From: Hyphomicrobiales bacterium
GTDB taxonomy: Bacteria; Pseudomonadota; Alphaproteobacteria; Rhizobiales; Beijerinckiaceae
Assembly (NCBI GenBank): GCA_028290705.1
Contig: JAQGJH010000107.1
Span: 1-61,870 of the forward strand
Direction of reading: 5' to 3'
DNA length: 61,870 nucleotides
The notes beneath the pieces are model-generated. The model searched no databases. It worked only from the letters and a program-made list of their open reading frames with translations, and had not been told where the DNA came from. The position numbers and the translations under genes were made by a program. This document shows positions 60,585 through 61,870 of the stretch, one piece after another; position 1 is the first letter of the stretch; every line of letters starts with the position of its first letter.

Positions 60585-61694
60585 CTAGCCGGCTGCGGCG
60601 AGCCTTGCGTCAGGCGGCGCGTTGGTGAACTCCGTGCGCATGCGCGGCAGGGCGGAAGGATAGCGCTGCTGGATAAAGTCGATCATCTGTTCGCGGATCT
60701 CGCAGCGCAGGTCGAACGTGCGGCCGGAATTCGACGCGCTGACGAGCATGCGGACCTCCATGGTGTTCTCCCGAAAGTCCGTCACCTGCAGGTTGACGAC
60801 CTTGCCATCCCAGAGGCTGGATCTTTTCACCGTCTCCTCGAGCCGCCGCCGAAGTTCGCCGACCGGCACGGTGAAATCGACGTAGAGCATCACACTGCCG
60901 ATCAGCGCCGCGCCTTCGCGCGTCCAGTTCTGAAACGGCTTTTCGATGAAATGGCTGAGCGGCACGATCATGCGCCGCCAGTCCCACAGGCGCACCACGA
61001 CGTAGCTCGAGGTGATTTCCTCGACATTGCCCCACTCGTTCTCAACCAGAAGAGCATCGTCGATGCGGATCGGCTGGGTGATGGCGAGCTGGATGCCCGC
61101 GATGAGGTTCTTGAGCATCGGCTGCAGCGCGAGGCCGATCACGATGCCGGCTGCGCCAGCGGACGCCAGCAGGCTGACGCCGTATTGCCGAACGCCGTCG
61201 AACGTCATCAGGGCGGCCGACAAGGTGAGAACCACAATGCCAGTTTCGGCCACGCGCTGCAGGATGCGCGACTGCGTCACGTGCTTGCGGGCGAGAAGAT
61301 TGTCTTCCGAATCCAGCTTGAACCGGCGCAGGTGCAGGACCAGCCAGATGTGCAGAGCCGTGATGGCCAGCCAGCCGATCAGGATGATCAGACCCACGAT
61401 CATGAAATGGCGCAGGCCTTCGGCCTGGCCGGCGCTGAGCGGCGCCACGCTGGCGGCATAGGCGGCCGACAGGATGACGAGCGCCAGCCGCGTCGGACTT
61501 CTCGTGCGACCGACCAAGGAGCGGCGGAAGAGGTTTTGATCGCTGACGAGCCGCAGCAAGCCGCGGAACATCAGCGCATGGACCCACCAGGCGAACATGA
61601 CCGCCAAAGCCACGATGGCGAGGCTCACGGCCCATTCGGGGATCCAGGACAATTGCTCGTCGAGGCGCTGCAGAAATGGGGAATTGACGTCCAT
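60585..61694 (-). CDS. MscS family mechanosensitive ion channel
   Basis: The 369-residue inner-membrane protein has about five N-terminal hydrophobic segments. The MscS pore helix region is LLASAGAAGIVIGLALQPMLKNLIAGIQLAITQPIRIDD, followed by the beta domain (EEITSSYVVVRLWDWRRMIVPLSHFIEKPFQNWTR). The glycine/alanine-rich packing face is clear. It opens under membrane tension in osmotic downshock. GGAGGTCCGG precedes the ATG. The closest next gene on the same strand is the monooxygenase. Confidence 0.93.
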   Translation of the reverse strand: MDVNSPFLQRLDEQLSWIPEWAVSLAIVALAVMFAWWVHALMFRGLLRLVSDQNLFRRSLVGRTRSPTRLALVILSAAYAASVAPLSAGQAEGLRHFMIVGLIILIGWLAITALHIWLVLHLRRFKLDSEDNLLARKHVTQSRILQRVAETGIVVLTLSAALMTFDGVRQYGVSLLASAGAAGIVIGLALQPMLKNLIAGIQLAITQPIRIDDALLVENEWGNVEEITSSYVVVRLWDWRRMIVPLSHFIEKPFQNWTREGAALIGSVMLYVDFTVPVGELRRRLEETVKRSSLWDGKVVNLQVTDFRENTMEVRMLVSASNSGRTFDLRCEIREQMIDFIQQRYPSALPRMRTEFTNAPPDARLAAAG

Positions 61695-61793
61695 CCGGAC
61701 CTCCGCTTGCCTGGGGGTGAGCGACCCACCCCTGATTGTGCGGTGCACGCGGGGCGAACGGCTGCGGGCGCGCGGTGGTTCCGGACGCTCGCG

Positions 61794-61870
61794 TCAGTCC
61801 CGGTTTTTGCGGACGTAGAGTTCGAGCTTGTGACGCACGATTTCATAGCCGAGTTCAGACGCGACCCGGG
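61794..61870 (-). CDS. C-terminal end of an unidentified protein (partial)
   Basis: A reading frame enters from the right edge and stops at 61794. Its last residues are ELGYEIVRHKLELYVRKNRD. The piece is too short to assign a family. It is on the same strand as MscS and ends 99 bases before that gene starts. Confidence 0.5.
   Translation of the reverse strand, partial: RVASELGYEIVRHKLELYVRKNRD

Noticed and set aside
1-61870. Mobile element, prophage or genomic island borders
   Set aside because: No transposase, integrase, tRNA junction, long direct repeat or clear base-composition shift was seen, so recent transfer of the catabolic island cannot be claimed.

Overview
The window is about 62 kb of GC-rich DNA with dense, mostly overlapping bacterial genes. 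It holds no tRNA, rRNA, CRISPR array, insertion sequence or phage gene that I can see. The gene content points to an alphaproteobacterium of the Hyphomicrobiales (Rhizobiales) type: a GapR/DUF2312 nucleoid protein, an iron-sulfur PhrB-type photolyase beside a DUF2256 gene, a short rhizobial-style flagellin, a CueR/CopA pair, an overlapping thiO-thiS-thiG-thiE operon behind a TPP riboswitch, and many orphan TctC-type binding proteins. The species cannot be named from the sequence alone.

Layout. 1-9 kb: the tail of an ABC ATPase, an FkbM methyltransferase, then a plus-strand catabolic group (acyl-CoA dehydrogenase, TctC binding protein, tandem RidA protein, orphan xanthine-dehydrogenase-type large subunit, PHA-synthase-like hydrolase) and a racemase/decarboxylase-like protein. 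9-14 kb: the conserved SpoVR - YeaH/DUF444 - PrkA stress cluster on the minus strand. 14-22 kb: three transporters, IlvD, small secreted proteins, two small unknown genes, a MarR regulator and SlyX. 22.4-43.8 kb: a large catabolic island (below). 43.9-47.6 kb: GapR, then copper resistance (CueR, CopA, DUF305). 47.6-50.8 kb: an overlapping operon of a YCII/DGPF protein, an ECF42-like sigma factor and a DHA2-type exporter. 50.9-53.7 kb: TPP riboswitch and thiOSGE. 53.7-55.5 kb: DUF2256 and PhrB. 55.8-61.7 kb: a globin-coupled chemoreceptor, flagellin, a voltage-sensor potassium-type channel with a C-terminal zinc ribbon, a luciferase-like monooxygenase and an MscS channel.

The most interesting region is the island at 22.4-43.8 kb. 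It consists of three divergently transcribed modules. Module 1 is an eight-gene minus-strand operon (molybdenum hydroxylase L-M-S, metallo-beta-lactamase-fold hydrolase, cupin, two alpha/beta hydrolases, NAD(P)H-FMN reductase) facing GNAT plus an Rrf2-family regulator. Module 2 is a NitT/TauT-type ABC transporter plus a UbiD decarboxylase facing a second UbiD, a CoA ligase and an enoyl-CoA hydratase. Module 3 is a TctC binding protein facing a third UbiD and isopentenyl-diphosphate isomerase. Each of the three divergent intergenic regions contains one copy of a related AT-rich inverted repeat with GG(or CG)-N10-CC spacing, and in module 1 it sits on a good promoter. I infer a single regulon for uptake, CoA activation, hydroxylation and decarboxylation of an aromatic or heteroaromatic carboxylic acid. 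An FMN reductase and an IPP isomerase at the two ends could supply FMNH2 and DMAPP for the prenylated-FMN cofactor of UbiD. The substrate is unknown, and no UbiX gene lies in the window.
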